Shown piece after piece: positions 8,041-15,181 of a stretch of DNA of 64,000 bases. Position 1 is the stretch's first letter, and each line of letters opens with the position of its first letter. The notes below the pieces were generated by a model, which had not been told where the DNA came from, searched no databases, and was given only the letters and a program-made list of their open reading frames with translations. The position numbers were made by a program, and so were the translations under genes. The stretch lies in assembly GCF_003731635.1 (NCBI RefSeq), contig NZ_RCUA01000012.1, positions 1-64,000 of the forward strand. The letters are read 5' to 3'. Origin of the DNA: Marisediminitalea oceani. GTDB taxonomy: Bacteria > Pseudomonadota > Gammaproteobacteria > Enterobacterales > Alteromonadaceae.

Positions 8041-9089
8041 CCCTCTGCTGCTGCGAGCTGGCGAATTTTGCTGAGCAGCTGTTCATCATTAAATGATTTA
8101 GCCTGTTGCCAGTTAATATTGGCCCAGTGCAGTGCCTGCTGTGGCTCGGCCGCGAGGTGCAGGTAATAAAGCGCCACTTCAGCGGCATGGGTGGTATCAC
8201 CACGTTGCTCGCGAATAAATACCCGCTGGGCCATGGCCGTTGTCCATTTTAGCCCCTCGCCGGTTTGCTGTTCAGCAAGCGCCAGATAAAGTAGCGCGCT
8301 GTCGTTTGGGGCCGGATTGTCGGCTATTTCAGGTGCCAGCCTTGCCAGTATGTCATTGCCTTGCTGCAGGGCCAGCTTGGCTTTCGACCAGGCAACCCAG
8401 CTACTGATTGGCCATTTGCTGTCGGGATGCTGCTCTATATGCTTAATCGCGGTAGCAGGCTGATTAGCAAACAGTGCCATGTCGGCCAGGACCTCGTTAA
8501 CCCATAAAGCTATCTCTGTTGATGCCGCCGGAAACTTCTCGCTGATGTTGTGTAACTGCGAATAATACTGAGTCGACGGCGACAGCTGCATGTTGGCTTC
8601 CAACAAACAGGTCGCCATAACCAGTTCTGAAGTTTTGCCCATGAGCTGCAAGCAGGTTTGCCTTGCCAGTGCAGGCTGCCCCTGATTAAGCTGAACATTT
8701 GCCTGTAATAATAGAGCCGATGGCTGGTCGGGACGCTCTGACAGCAGTGTCTCAAGCTCTACCAGCGCATCAGCAAACTTGTGTTGATGTTGCAGCAGGC
8801 GGGCATAAACCAGGCGCTCCTGATGAGTAATGCGATCACCTTCTGCCAGTTTTACAAGCGTTGCCATTATCGGCGCTAAGTCTTGCTCATTAAAGTCGGG
8901 GCGAGTGCTTTGGTTTACCAGCTCACTCATTTGATCGGCGGTCATGGTCACCGGTTTTACCGGCTTGTGGCTATGATAAGTGTGGGCTACTGCTTGTTTT
9001 ACACCAATCAGCGCCAGCGCTATAAACGTGACTAGCGAGGCGGTGAGTAATCCGGTGAGTGTCAGGCTGATGGGGAAAATACGTTTCAT
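8037..9089 (-). CDS. Membrane-anchored or exported TPR-repeat protein
   Basis: The N-terminus has a positive start and a long hydrophobic stretch (about 8-33, ending AVAH), so the protein is exported or anchored with its bulk in the periplasm. The rest is a series of helical pairs typical of tetratricopeptide repeats (for example the RLLQHQHKFADALVELETL segment near 109-127), ending around residue 345. TPR proteins of this kind are scaffolds or assembly chaperones. It is the last gene of a minus-strand unit after the DUF4331 protein and a lipoprotein, with 39 bp between it and the lipoprotein and a good AGGAGC ribosome binding site. It probably helps display or mature the DUF4331 protein; this is inference. 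Confidence 0.75.
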   Translation of the reverse strand: MKRIFPISLTLTGLLTASLVTFIALALIGVKQAVAHTYHSHKPVKPVTMTADQMSELVNQSTRPDFNEQDLAPIMATLVKLAEGDRITHQERLVYARLLQHQHKFADALVELETLLSERPDQPSALLLQANVQLNQGQPALARQTCLQLMGKTSELVMATCLLEANMQLSPSTQYYSQLHNISEKFPAASTEIALWVNEVLADMALFANQPATAIKHIEQHPDSKWPISSWVAWSKAKLALQQGNDILARLAPEIADNPAPNDSALLYLALAEQQTGEGLKWTTAMAQRVFIREQRGDTTHAAEVALYYLHLAAEPQQALHWANINWQQAKSFNDEQLLSKIRQLAAAEG

Positions 9090-9128
9090 ATCACTGCTCC
9101 TTAAAGGTCGCCGTCCCTGGCTTGCGGT

Positions 9129-9623
9129 TTAATTGTTGAGTAAATCGTCAAACTCAGCAGGATTGGTTGTATCCTGAATATAGAGTCGGCCATTTACCGC
9201 CAGTGGCGTGTCATCGGCGTTTTGGTTGAATGCCGATCGCACCGCTGTAGATACCGGTACCTCAAGTGCTTCAATGGTAATGGTTACGTTACCGGTCACC
9301 GCAAAAGCGGTGCCGTCGGAAACCGTAAACGAAAAGCTATCGGTGCCAGTGACTTCCGCATTAGGGGTGTAAGTAAACTCCCCGCTACCTGATACGGTAA
9401 CGCTGCCAAAAGCAGGCTCGCCGGAAAGCGCGTAAGTCAGGCCATCACCATCGGCATCGGTGGCCGTCAGCATGTCGGTAACCGGTGTTTCGGTCTGGGT
9501 AGTGATATCCAAATCGTTGGCTACCGGCGCCCGGTTAATATCGTCGTAACTGTCTTTATCATCGCTGTCAAAGCAGCCAGTCAGCGCGATACTCAGGGCG
9601 CATATTGGTATGAGCTTATTCAT
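9129..9623 (-). CDS. Small lipoprotein with one cadherin/VCBS-like Ig domain
   Basis: The 164-residue protein begins with a type II signal and lipobox LTGC (C17), followed by an acidic Asp-rich linker, suggesting outer-membrane sorting. Residues 32-117 form one tandem-95/VCBS-like beta-sandwich repeat: the NRAPVA start, an ATDADGDGLTY calcium-site-like segment and the FTYTPNAEVTGTDSFSF core. The last 35 residues, ending FDDLLNN, are not recognised. Only 11 bp separate it from the DUF4331 gene upstream, so they are co-transcribed and probably form one surface-associated system. Its partner or ligand is unknown. Confidence 0.75.
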   Translation of the reverse strand: MNKLIPICALSIALTGCFDSDDKDSYDDINRAPVANDLDITTQTETPVTDMLTATDADGDGLTYALSGEPAFGSVTVSGSGEFTYTPNAEVTGTDSFSFTVSDGTAFAVTGNVTITIEALEVPVSTAVRSAFNQNADDTPLAVNGRLYIQDTTNPAEFDDLLNN

Positions 9624-9634
9624 TACAGCCTCCT

Positions 9635-11212
9635 TTATTCTGAACCAGGCAGTGGGGTTGTCAGGTACGGAAAGCTGCTGTCCATCATGCTGGCATCCAG
9701 CGGAGCACCATCGGTAAAGGGCACATTGCCCACACTGGCATCACTGCTGTCGCATAAGCCCAGATCGGTTTCCTCACCATTCACCGGGATGGGGTAACAC
9801 AGCCGCCCCATGACTACGCGCAAAGCGATATCGACAACGTCATCGCCAGGACGACGGCCGTTAGGAAAACCCGCCAGGTCGTCGCCTGCTACCCCGGCCC
9901 AGGATTGCTCAGCAGCCGGCGTTGCCGGTATGGCCGTATTCAGGCGTAGCATTTCAGACGGTGTGACCGTGGCAAGTTGATTAACGCCCGGGAAACCTGT
10001 TAAAAACGCCGTGACCAGATCGGTACGCGGAAAGTTAGTCGGTGCCAGAGTGTCTATGTCGGTGCCCAGTGTGGAATTCACTGCATCACGAAACAGGATG
10101 TTCAGCAGCTCTGGCAGAGCAGGGTGGGTGACATAGTCGGCAAACTGGCCATCGTCGGCAGGGTGTGACGTAGAGAACTTATCTTTATCACCAATACCAA
10201 TAACCAGCTCGTTGACCAGTGGGTTACCCAAACGTGACACCTGAGTCATCGCGCCGCCCTGCACCTCGGGTTTACTGAAGGTGGCGTTAGGGTTGAGTAT
10301 TCTGGCCTGTGGCAGGCTGGCAGTGGTCCACGCACCGATAGTGCCGTTACCGTCGCCGGTTACGCAGCTGGCCGGTACTTCAAGGGCAATACTGGTAACG
10401 TTTTTATCGGCCAGATCGTCATTGCTGTCTGACTGAGTAATGCCGCCAGGGAAGCCATTACCATCGCCTGCGCCGGGCATACTGTCGCCCTCCACTGGCA
10501 CATAGTTAACCAAATCGAAGGTTTTGCCCAGGTTGACTACAAACGGATCCTTGCGCTGGCCTACAAACACTCTGGCTGGCATTTCGCAGCCGGGCAGCAT
10601 CACATTATAAACATACTGGTCGGCATAGCGCTGGTATTCAGCGGTGCTGGAAAATGTTTTGTTGCCAATGTAATCGAGTGGCTTGGCAAAATACATGGCA
10701 TCCATTGGCATTATTTCGGTGCGGGCGCCGCTGCGCATGTCGCCTTCGACCATCATCAGCGAGTACTGCTCAGAAAAGTTAACCGCGCTCATATCTTCGG
10801 CGCTCACCGGGCCAACATTTTTGAGCGGGACTTTGACACTGCGCTGATTACCTTCAGGGCCTACCGTCAGCGCCACGCCCTGATTATCTGCCGCCAGCAT
10901 GGGCGTAAATTTTAAGGCAAAGCTGATGTCTTCCATGGCGTCGCCATCGTTATCAATGTGAATGGCGTACTCGGCTGCCGGATCCATGGCAAAGTAATTC
11001 GGACCGCCGTAGGCGTCCTGTAATGGAATGTAATTAGCAATAAGTGTTACATAGCCTTCACGGCCACTTTCGTAGCTGTTAAAGGCATAAAAATCGGTAC
11101 TGTCCAGAGCCGGCGCGCGGGCGATACCCGGTGCTTCACGGTGACTGGATGCCTGCACAGCCGTTGCTGCAAGTGCGCTGCCGATCATGACAGAGAGTAG
11201 TAGTTTTTGCAT
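9635..11212 (-). CDS. DUF4331 family exported protein
   Basis: The 525-residue protein has a clean signal peptide (cleavage about after AVQA, 21) and the mature start SSHREAPGIARAP. The SHREAP-to-TDFYAF pattern is the hallmark of DUF4331. Asp/Asn-rich segments, including GDGNGFPGG and DGNGTIGAW, look like metal-binding loops. The function of the family is unknown; members occur often beside sigma-K/RskA-like regulators, as here. It is the first gene of a three-gene minus-strand unit with the lipoprotein and the TPR protein. A good AGGGG ribosome binding site and a candidate ECF promoter lie upstream, so strong induction by the neighbouring sigma factor is likely. Confidence 0.85.
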   Translation of the reverse strand: MQKLLLSVMIGSALAATAVQASSHREAPGIARAPALDSTDFYAFNSYESGREGYVTLIANYIPLQDAYGGPNYFAMDPAAEYAIHIDNDGDAMEDISFALKFTPMLAADNQGVALTVGPEGNQRSVKVPLKNVGPVSAEDMSAVNFSEQYSLMMVEGDMRSGARTEIMPMDAMYFAKPLDYIGNKTFSSTAEYQRYADQYVYNVMLPGCEMPARVFVGQRKDPFVVNLGKTFDLVNYVPVEGDSMPGAGDGNGFPGGITQSDSNDDLADKNVTSIALEVPASCVTGDGNGTIGAWTTASLPQARILNPNATFSKPEVQGGAMTQVSRLGNPLVNELVIGIGDKDKFSTSHPADDGQFADYVTHPALPELLNILFRDAVNSTLGTDIDTLAPTNFPRTDLVTAFLTGFPGVNQLATVTPSEMLRLNTAIPATPAAEQSWAGVAGDDLAGFPNGRRPGDDVVDIALRVVMGRLCYPIPVNGEETDLGLCDSSDASVGNVPFTDGAPLDASMMDSSFPYLTTPLPGSE

Positions 11213-11245
11213 GGTGTTACCCCTTTTTGTTGGTGTATTAAGCCA

Positions 11246-11272
11246 AACGACTAACTCAGGGCAGTGGATGCA
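11246..11272 (-). promoter_or_regulatory. Candidate ECF-sigma promoter of the DUF4331 operon
   Basis: Read on the minus strand, TGCATCCA is followed after 14 nt by TCGTT, about 35 bp before the DUF4331 start. The same two boxes with the same 14-nt spacing precede the ECF sigma gene (12655-12681). A CGT-type -10 box is typical of ECF promoters. Confidence 0.6.
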
Positions 11273-11334
11273 AAATAATTTAAAAAAATAAATAAAAGTT
11301 GTTTTTTATTTTATTGAGGCGGCTTTGGGGCAAG

Positions 11335-11369
11335 AGAAAAATAAAAATAGCCCCCGGGCGGGGGCTATT
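11335..11369 (-). terminator. Intrinsic terminator of the sigma/anti-sigma unit
   Basis: The stem ATAGCCCCC/GGGGGCTAT has a 4-nt loop and, on the minus strand, an interrupted T-rich tail. It lies just after the anti-sigma stop and separates that unit from the DUF4331 promoter. Confidence 0.75.
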
Positions 11370-11380
11370 ACAAAGGCAGG

Positions 11381-12088
11381 TTAAACTGCGCTGATTGGCG
11401 CGATATAGAGGACCTCGGTTGGCGCACCGGATGGTGAACCACCATTCGGTTCAAGACTTACCGCCAGGGCGGCAATATCGGCTAAATCAAACCAGTCCGG
11501 GCGGCTGATAGCCAGTTGGCCGCCTTCCGGTAAAAGACCCAGCGAAATTGGCGCACCGCCATCGGCGGGGACCATCCAGAGCTCGAAGTCTTTATCGGTT
11601 CTGGCTGTGAGATTGGCAGTAGTTCTGACTGCCAGGGTAGAGGTGCTGATCTCAATCAGCCACAGCGGTTTTGCTTCAGCATCGGTGACAACGGCTATAT
11701 CCGTTACCGGTGCCTTGACTGGTGGTGTAGCTGGCATCAGTACTACCGCCAGAATAATTGCTGCTGCCGTTGCCAGTCCGGCGATAGCCTGCCATACCAC
11801 AGGTCTTGAGGATTTGGCGGCCGGCATTGTCACCACATTGCTGTCTGCTGAGTCATCAGCAAGTCCCAGCTGGCGTTCAATGGCCTGCCATACTGATGCT
11901 GGTGGCTCAACCGGCTGGACGTTCTGACCCAATCCGTTGAGATACTGCTCCCACATCCAGGTGGTCTCGGTAATCAGCTGGCTTTCCATCATCAGTTGTT
12001 GATAGCGCCGGCGTGCTCCGCCGCGTAAAGTACCTAAAACGTATTCAGCGGCCAGTGCATTGCGTAAAGTTTCGTTCTTATAATTCAT
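11381..12088 (-). CDS. RskA-family anti-sigma factor
   Basis: The N-terminal 80 residues (around LAAEYVLGTLRGGARRRYQQL) are the zinc-finger-less anti-sigma domain that binds the sigma factor. One membrane span follows (about 101-119, QAIAGLATAAAIILAVVLM), then a periplasmic RskA C-terminal domain with the usual FELWMVPADGG...LGLLP pattern. It should hold the sigma factor at the inner membrane until regulated proteolysis or a redox cue releases it. The frame opens at a GTG at 12100, but the ATG at 12088 overlaps the sigma stop codon (ATGA) and has an AGGTG sequence upstream, so I use it; this gives 235 residues. Translational coupling keeps sigma and anti-sigma in balance. Confidence 0.88.
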   Translation of the reverse strand: MNYKNETLRNALAAEYVLGTLRGGARRRYQQLMMESQLITETTWMWEQYLNGLGQNVQPVEPPASVWQAIERQLGLADDSADSNVVTMPAAKSSRPVVWQAIAGLATAAAIILAVVLMPATPPVKAPVTDIAVVTDAEAKPLWLIEISTSTLAVRTTANLTARTDKDFELWMVPADGGAPISLGLLPEGGQLAISRPDWFDLADIAALAVSLEPNGGSPSGAPTEVLYIAPISAV

Positions 12089-12618
12089 ACTGACAGACAC
12101 CTCTGCAAACTTTGCAGGCCCCGTCGGATCCAGCTTTTAATCGTACCTAATGGCGAGGATAAGTGATCGACCACTTCCTGGTGAGACAGGCCGTTAAAGT
12201 AGGCCAGATGAATGGCCTGGCGCTGCTGATTATCCAGTTCATCCATGCATTCATTTAACTTCGGGTGGGCTAATTCACTGGCAGCAATATTGCTGTTTTC
12301 ATCAGGATGGTGATCATCGTCATCCAGCGGGGTTTCTTTTCGTACCTTGTGGTGGCGCATCAGATCCAGTGCCCGGTAGCGGGCAATACTGATGATCCAG
12401 GTTAAGACCGTGCCTTTCCCCCGCTGATAGCTGCCGGCGTTATGCCACACTTTAATGTAGGCATCCTGGGTGGCTTCTTCTGCAAGTGCCGTGTTTTGTA
12501 GCATCTTCAACACTACCGCATATACCTGCCCGCTGGTAATTTGATAGAGCCTGGCAAAGTCCTGTTTTTTTCCCTGCGCTGTGCCGCACAACAAGGGTAA
12601 TAAGGTTTCCTGTTCCAT
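12085..12618 (-). CDS. ECF-type RNA polymerase sigma factor (SigK-like)
   Basis: The 177-residue protein has only sigma regions 2 and 4. Region 2 is near 23-90, with AEEATQDAYIKVWHNA and the RGKGTVLTWIISIARYRALDLMR recognition part. Region 4 is near 125-175, with LSHQEVVDHLSSPLGTIKSWIRRGL as the helix-turn-helix. It is followed by, and coupled to, an RskA-type anti-sigma, as in the SigK/RskA group. It lies 32 bp after a histidine kinase gene with a good GAGGAA ribosome binding site and probably also has its own promoter inside the kinase 3' end. The signal is unknown. Confidence 0.93.
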   Translation of the reverse strand: MEQETLLPLLCGTAQGKKQDFARLYQITSGQVYAVVLKMLQNTALAEEATQDAYIKVWHNAGSYQRGKGTVLTWIISIARYRALDLMRHHKVRKETPLDDDDHHPDENSNIAASELAHPKLNECMDELDNQQRQAIHLAYFNGLSHQEVVDHLSSPLGTIKSWIRRGLQSLQRCLSV

Positions 12619-12650
12619 TGTTTCCTCAATTTTTGATGAGCCTGTCTGGC

Positions 12651-13958
12651 TTATAACGATTCAGTGCTTGGATTGGATGCAGATTTTTCCTCTTCTTGCT
12701 CTTTTAATACGGGTAAGCGTACCTCAATCACGGTGCCTTTACCCTCGCGGCTGTTAATCGCCAGTTTGCCTTTATGTTTTTCAATAGCGGAATAGGCCAC
12801 AGAGAGGCCGAGCCCCTGACCTTTGCCTTCTGGCCGGGTAGTAAAAAACGGTTCAAAAACACGTTTCAGATTGGCTTCACTGATACCGCAGCCGGTATCA
12901 ACTATTTTTATCGCAACACCGCCGCTGCTGGTTTGTTTGATATCGAGCATCACCAGGCCATTTTCGTCAATCGACTGAGCGGCGTTCATCATCAGATTAG
13001 TGAGGGCCTGTTTTAAGCTGGCGGATTCACAATACCATTTTAGCTGGTCAGGCTCACAGGTGACTTTGAAGCGCGGTCGTTTAAACTGGGTGCTGATAAG
13101 TTGTACCAGTTGATTTGCCGTGTCGTGTAAGTTCAGGTAACCCCAGGTGTGCTGCGGCTCTTCGGCAAAAGAGCGTAACGTAGAGACAATTTCGCTGACC
13201 CGCTTAAGACCATCCTTAGACTCCTGAATCAGTGGGCCCATATCTTCTTCGATAAGCTCGACATGGGTGGCGTCAAAGAGATCCTCCAGTGCCTCAATAT
13301 GCTCAGGTGCATGACTGGCAACCAGTTTTTTGGTGGCCTGACAGGTTTCCAGCAAATTCTGTGCGTACTGCTCCAGCGTATTTAAGTTGGCCGTAACAAA
13401 GCCCATGGGGTTATTAATTTCGTGTGCAATGCCAGCGGCAAGCTGACCTGTTGAGGCCATTTTTTCTGCCTGAATGAGCTGTGACTGGGCTCTGTCGAGT
13501 TTGCGGATCAGTTTGCGCTGGGCTTCGTGTTCTGCTTTTAATTCCTCGGCGAGCTGGGCCTGAGCTTTAAAATAACTGGCCTGAGCGGTGACATCCTGGA
13601 TTAGAATGCAGGCATACTGTTCGCCGGTTTCGGTATCCTTGTGAGGTACAATTTCCATATTCTGTACCATCTGGGTTTCTTCGCCAGTGATGGGGCGGCT
13701 GCTTTTAAAAGGAAAGATGTGCGGGCGTTGTTCCCAATAGCTGAAACTGGGATGTTTAAGAACAAAAACCGATTTTATGCGTCGCTTCAGAAACTTGATT
13801 TGCTCAGGAAAAACATCGGCCAGGGGTTTGCCTAATGCATCACCTCGCAGCTCAACCGGCATCCGGTCGAGAAAAAAAGCATTCAGGTAAACAATTTCAT
13901 AGGCTTCATTTACCAGACAAATTCCGACTGGCAGTTTATCCAGCAACGGGTTATTCAT
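12651..13958 (-). CDS. PAS-domain sensor histidine kinase (soluble)
   Basis: The 435-residue protein has no membrane span. A PAS domain (about 1-125) precedes a coiled coil and a HisKA-like helix with the phosphoacceptor H179 in AGIAHEINNPMGF. The C-terminal HATPase has its N box near LMMNAAQSI, a G1 box IVDTGCGIS and a G2 box GKGQGLGLSV. It should autophosphorylate in response to a cytosolic cue, perhaps redox or a ligand bound by PAS. Six base pairs separate it from the upstream CheC-like gene, and the CheY-like regulator heads the unit, so the three likely form one phosphorelay. Its H box closely resembles that of the membrane kinase at 59804. Confidence 0.92.
   Translation of the reverse strand: MNNPLLDKLPVGICLVNEAYEIVYLNAFFLDRMPVELRGDALGKPLADVFPEQIKFLKRRIKSVFVLKHPSFSYWEQRPHIFPFKSSRPITGEETQMVQNMEIVPHKDTETGEQYACILIQDVTAQASYFKAQAQLAEELKAEHEAQRKLIRKLDRAQSQLIQAEKMASTGQLAAGIAHEINNPMGFVTANLNTLEQYAQNLLETCQATKKLVASHAPEHIEALEDLFDATHVELIEEDMGPLIQESKDGLKRVSEIVSTLRSFAEEPQHTWGYLNLHDTANQLVQLISTQFKRPRFKVTCEPDQLKWYCESASLKQALTNLMMNAAQSIDENGLVMLDIKQTSSGGVAIKIVDTGCGISEANLKRVFEPFFTTRPEGKGQGLGLSVAYSAIEKHKGKLAINSREGKGTVIEVRLPVLKEQEEEKSASNPSTESL
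12655..12681 (-). promoter_or_regulatory. Candidate autoregulatory ECF promoter of the sigma gene
   Basis: On the minus strand TGCATCCA, a 14-nt spacer and TCGTT lie inside the last codons of the histidine kinase and end 36 bp before the sigma start. Box sequences and spacing are identical to the site before the DUF4331 gene. Confidence 0.6.
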
Positions 13959-13964
13959 AAAGGA

Positions 13965-14549
13965 CTAGCCCAGTAGCTCGTCGATCGTCGATTTGAGCCG
14001 CGTCAATGAAGCATCGTCCAGGCAAAACACCACACGCATGGTGAACGATGAAATTTGAATGTCGAATTTTACTTCCATTACCAGGCTGTGTTGCCAGTCA
14101 TATTGTGAAAAGTCACTTTTTTGTGGCGCAAATAACGTTGGCATCTGCAGGTTGGTAGCCAGCTCGAGTTGTTCAGACAACCCGGCCAGACAAGCACCGG
14201 CAAGGATGTTAGACAGCTCCAGAATGGTTTCATTGATGTCGTTTTCGGACAGTGGCTGCTCATACTCGAGTAGCTCTGCCACTTCTGTTAGTCCGTGTTG
14301 GGTAAGAATCGACATCACTTCGCCGTGAATGTCGCCCATAAAAGACTGGCGGGTGTAATAGGCTTGCTGATGGTGACTGACTAACTCATACAGCCCGTCC
14401 GGGGTAACTGCGGTGATTTTAGGTATCGAAATGCCAATTTTAGTTTCGATTAGATGGGCCAGGCTGTTAGCAGCCTGACCCATGGAAATGTTCATTAATT
14501 CCTGTAAGGCATCCCGCTGGTCTTCAGACAGGGCAATGGTATCGTTCAT
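13965..14549 (-). CDS. CheC/CheX-like chemotaxis phosphatase
   Basis: The 194-residue protein contains two copies of the CheC signature ExxN: E17/N20 in LQELMNISMGQAANS and E111/N114 in LELSNILAGAC. In CheC-type phosphatases these residues position water to dephosphorylate a CheY-like receiver. The obvious target is the receiver gene directly upstream, whose stop overlaps this start by four bases (ATGA). Pairing with a single-domain receiver and a histidine kinase outside any chemotaxis cluster suggests a stand-alone signalling switch. The output of the module is not known. Confidence 0.85.
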   Translation of the reverse strand: MNDTIALSEDQRDALQELMNISMGQAANSLAHLIETKIGISIPKITAVTPDGLYELVSHHQQAYYTRQSFMGDIHGEVMSILTQHGLTEVAELLEYEQPLSENDINETILELSNILAGACLAGLSEQLELATNLQMPTLFAPQKSDFSQYDWQHSLVMEVKFDIQISSFTMRVVFCLDDASLTRLKSTIDELLG

Positions 14550-14911
14550 AGATAACCCAACTCAAATAAGGTCATTGCCAGTTCTTCCTTATCCAGTGGT
14601 TTGCGTAAAAACCGTTTGGCGCCCAGCGACATCACTATGCGCTGTTTCTCCGGCTGGAAATCGGCACTGATAACAATTACATCAGGTGATGAAGGTTGCT
14701 CAGAAAGGTATTCAAGCACGCCCACACCATCAATTTCAGGCATGGTTAAGTCAAGCAAAACCAGTTGTACGGCATTACCGGACAAGGTTTCGATGGCCTC
14801 TTTTCCATTGGTAGCTTCTATGACTGTTGTTTCAAGCTCCGGCGGCAACGCTCTGATAACGCTGCGTCGGGATAGCTTTGAATCATCTGCCACCAACACT
14901 GTTAAACTCAT
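14546..14911 (-). CDS. Single-domain CheY-like response regulator
   Basis: The 121-residue receiver domain has the acidic pair D9/D10 in VADDS, phosphoacceptor D54 in LLDLTMPEIDG and conserved K104 in RKPLDKEE. There is no output domain, so it acts by protein contact. It heads the unit receiver, CheC-like phosphatase, PAS kinase, then ECF sigma and anti-sigma. The downstream phosphatase and kinase are presumably its dedicated partners. No specific promoter was recognised in the 270 bp upstream. Confidence 0.92.
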   Translation of the reverse strand: MSLTVLVADDSKLSRRSVIRALPPELETTVIEATNGKEAIETLSGNAVQLVLLDLTMPEIDGVGVLEYLSEQPSSPDVIVISADFQPEKQRIVMSLGAKRFLRKPLDKEELAMTLFELGYL

Positions 14912-15144
14912 AAAGGACTCCGACTTCCGGTTTCATATAAGTATTTGCCATTTTTACAATCCTGCAAGTTGGATGCGGTTATTTATCTGACCAGCTAGTT
15001 ATCATCTCAGGATATGAAAATGGTGACAAATGTGACTATTGGTTATTTTATGGGGTGCTCGGGCATTATGTTTATGTGATCTTATACCTGAGTATTCAGG
15101 GTGATAAGTGACGGCCCGGCGAAGTGAACGGCGCTTTAAGCGTG

Positions 15145-15174
15145 CGATCCGGCCCACCAGAGGGAGCCGGATCG
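15145..15174 (-). terminator. Hairpin after the phytase operon
   Basis: CGATCCGGC and GCCGGATCG form a perfect 9-bp stem with a 12-nt loop eight bases past the phytase stop. There is no T tract on the minus strand, so it may act as an mRNA 3'-end stabiliser or a Rho-linked terminator. The rest of 14912-15144 holds the promoter of the CheY-like operon and nothing else recognisable. Confidence 0.5.
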
Positions 15175-15181
15175 AGGGAGG

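Noticed and set aside
14938..14980. Third candidate ECF promoter near GCATCC upstream of the CheY-like gene
   Set aside because: The -35-like box is present, but no TCGTT occurs at the 14-nt spacing.
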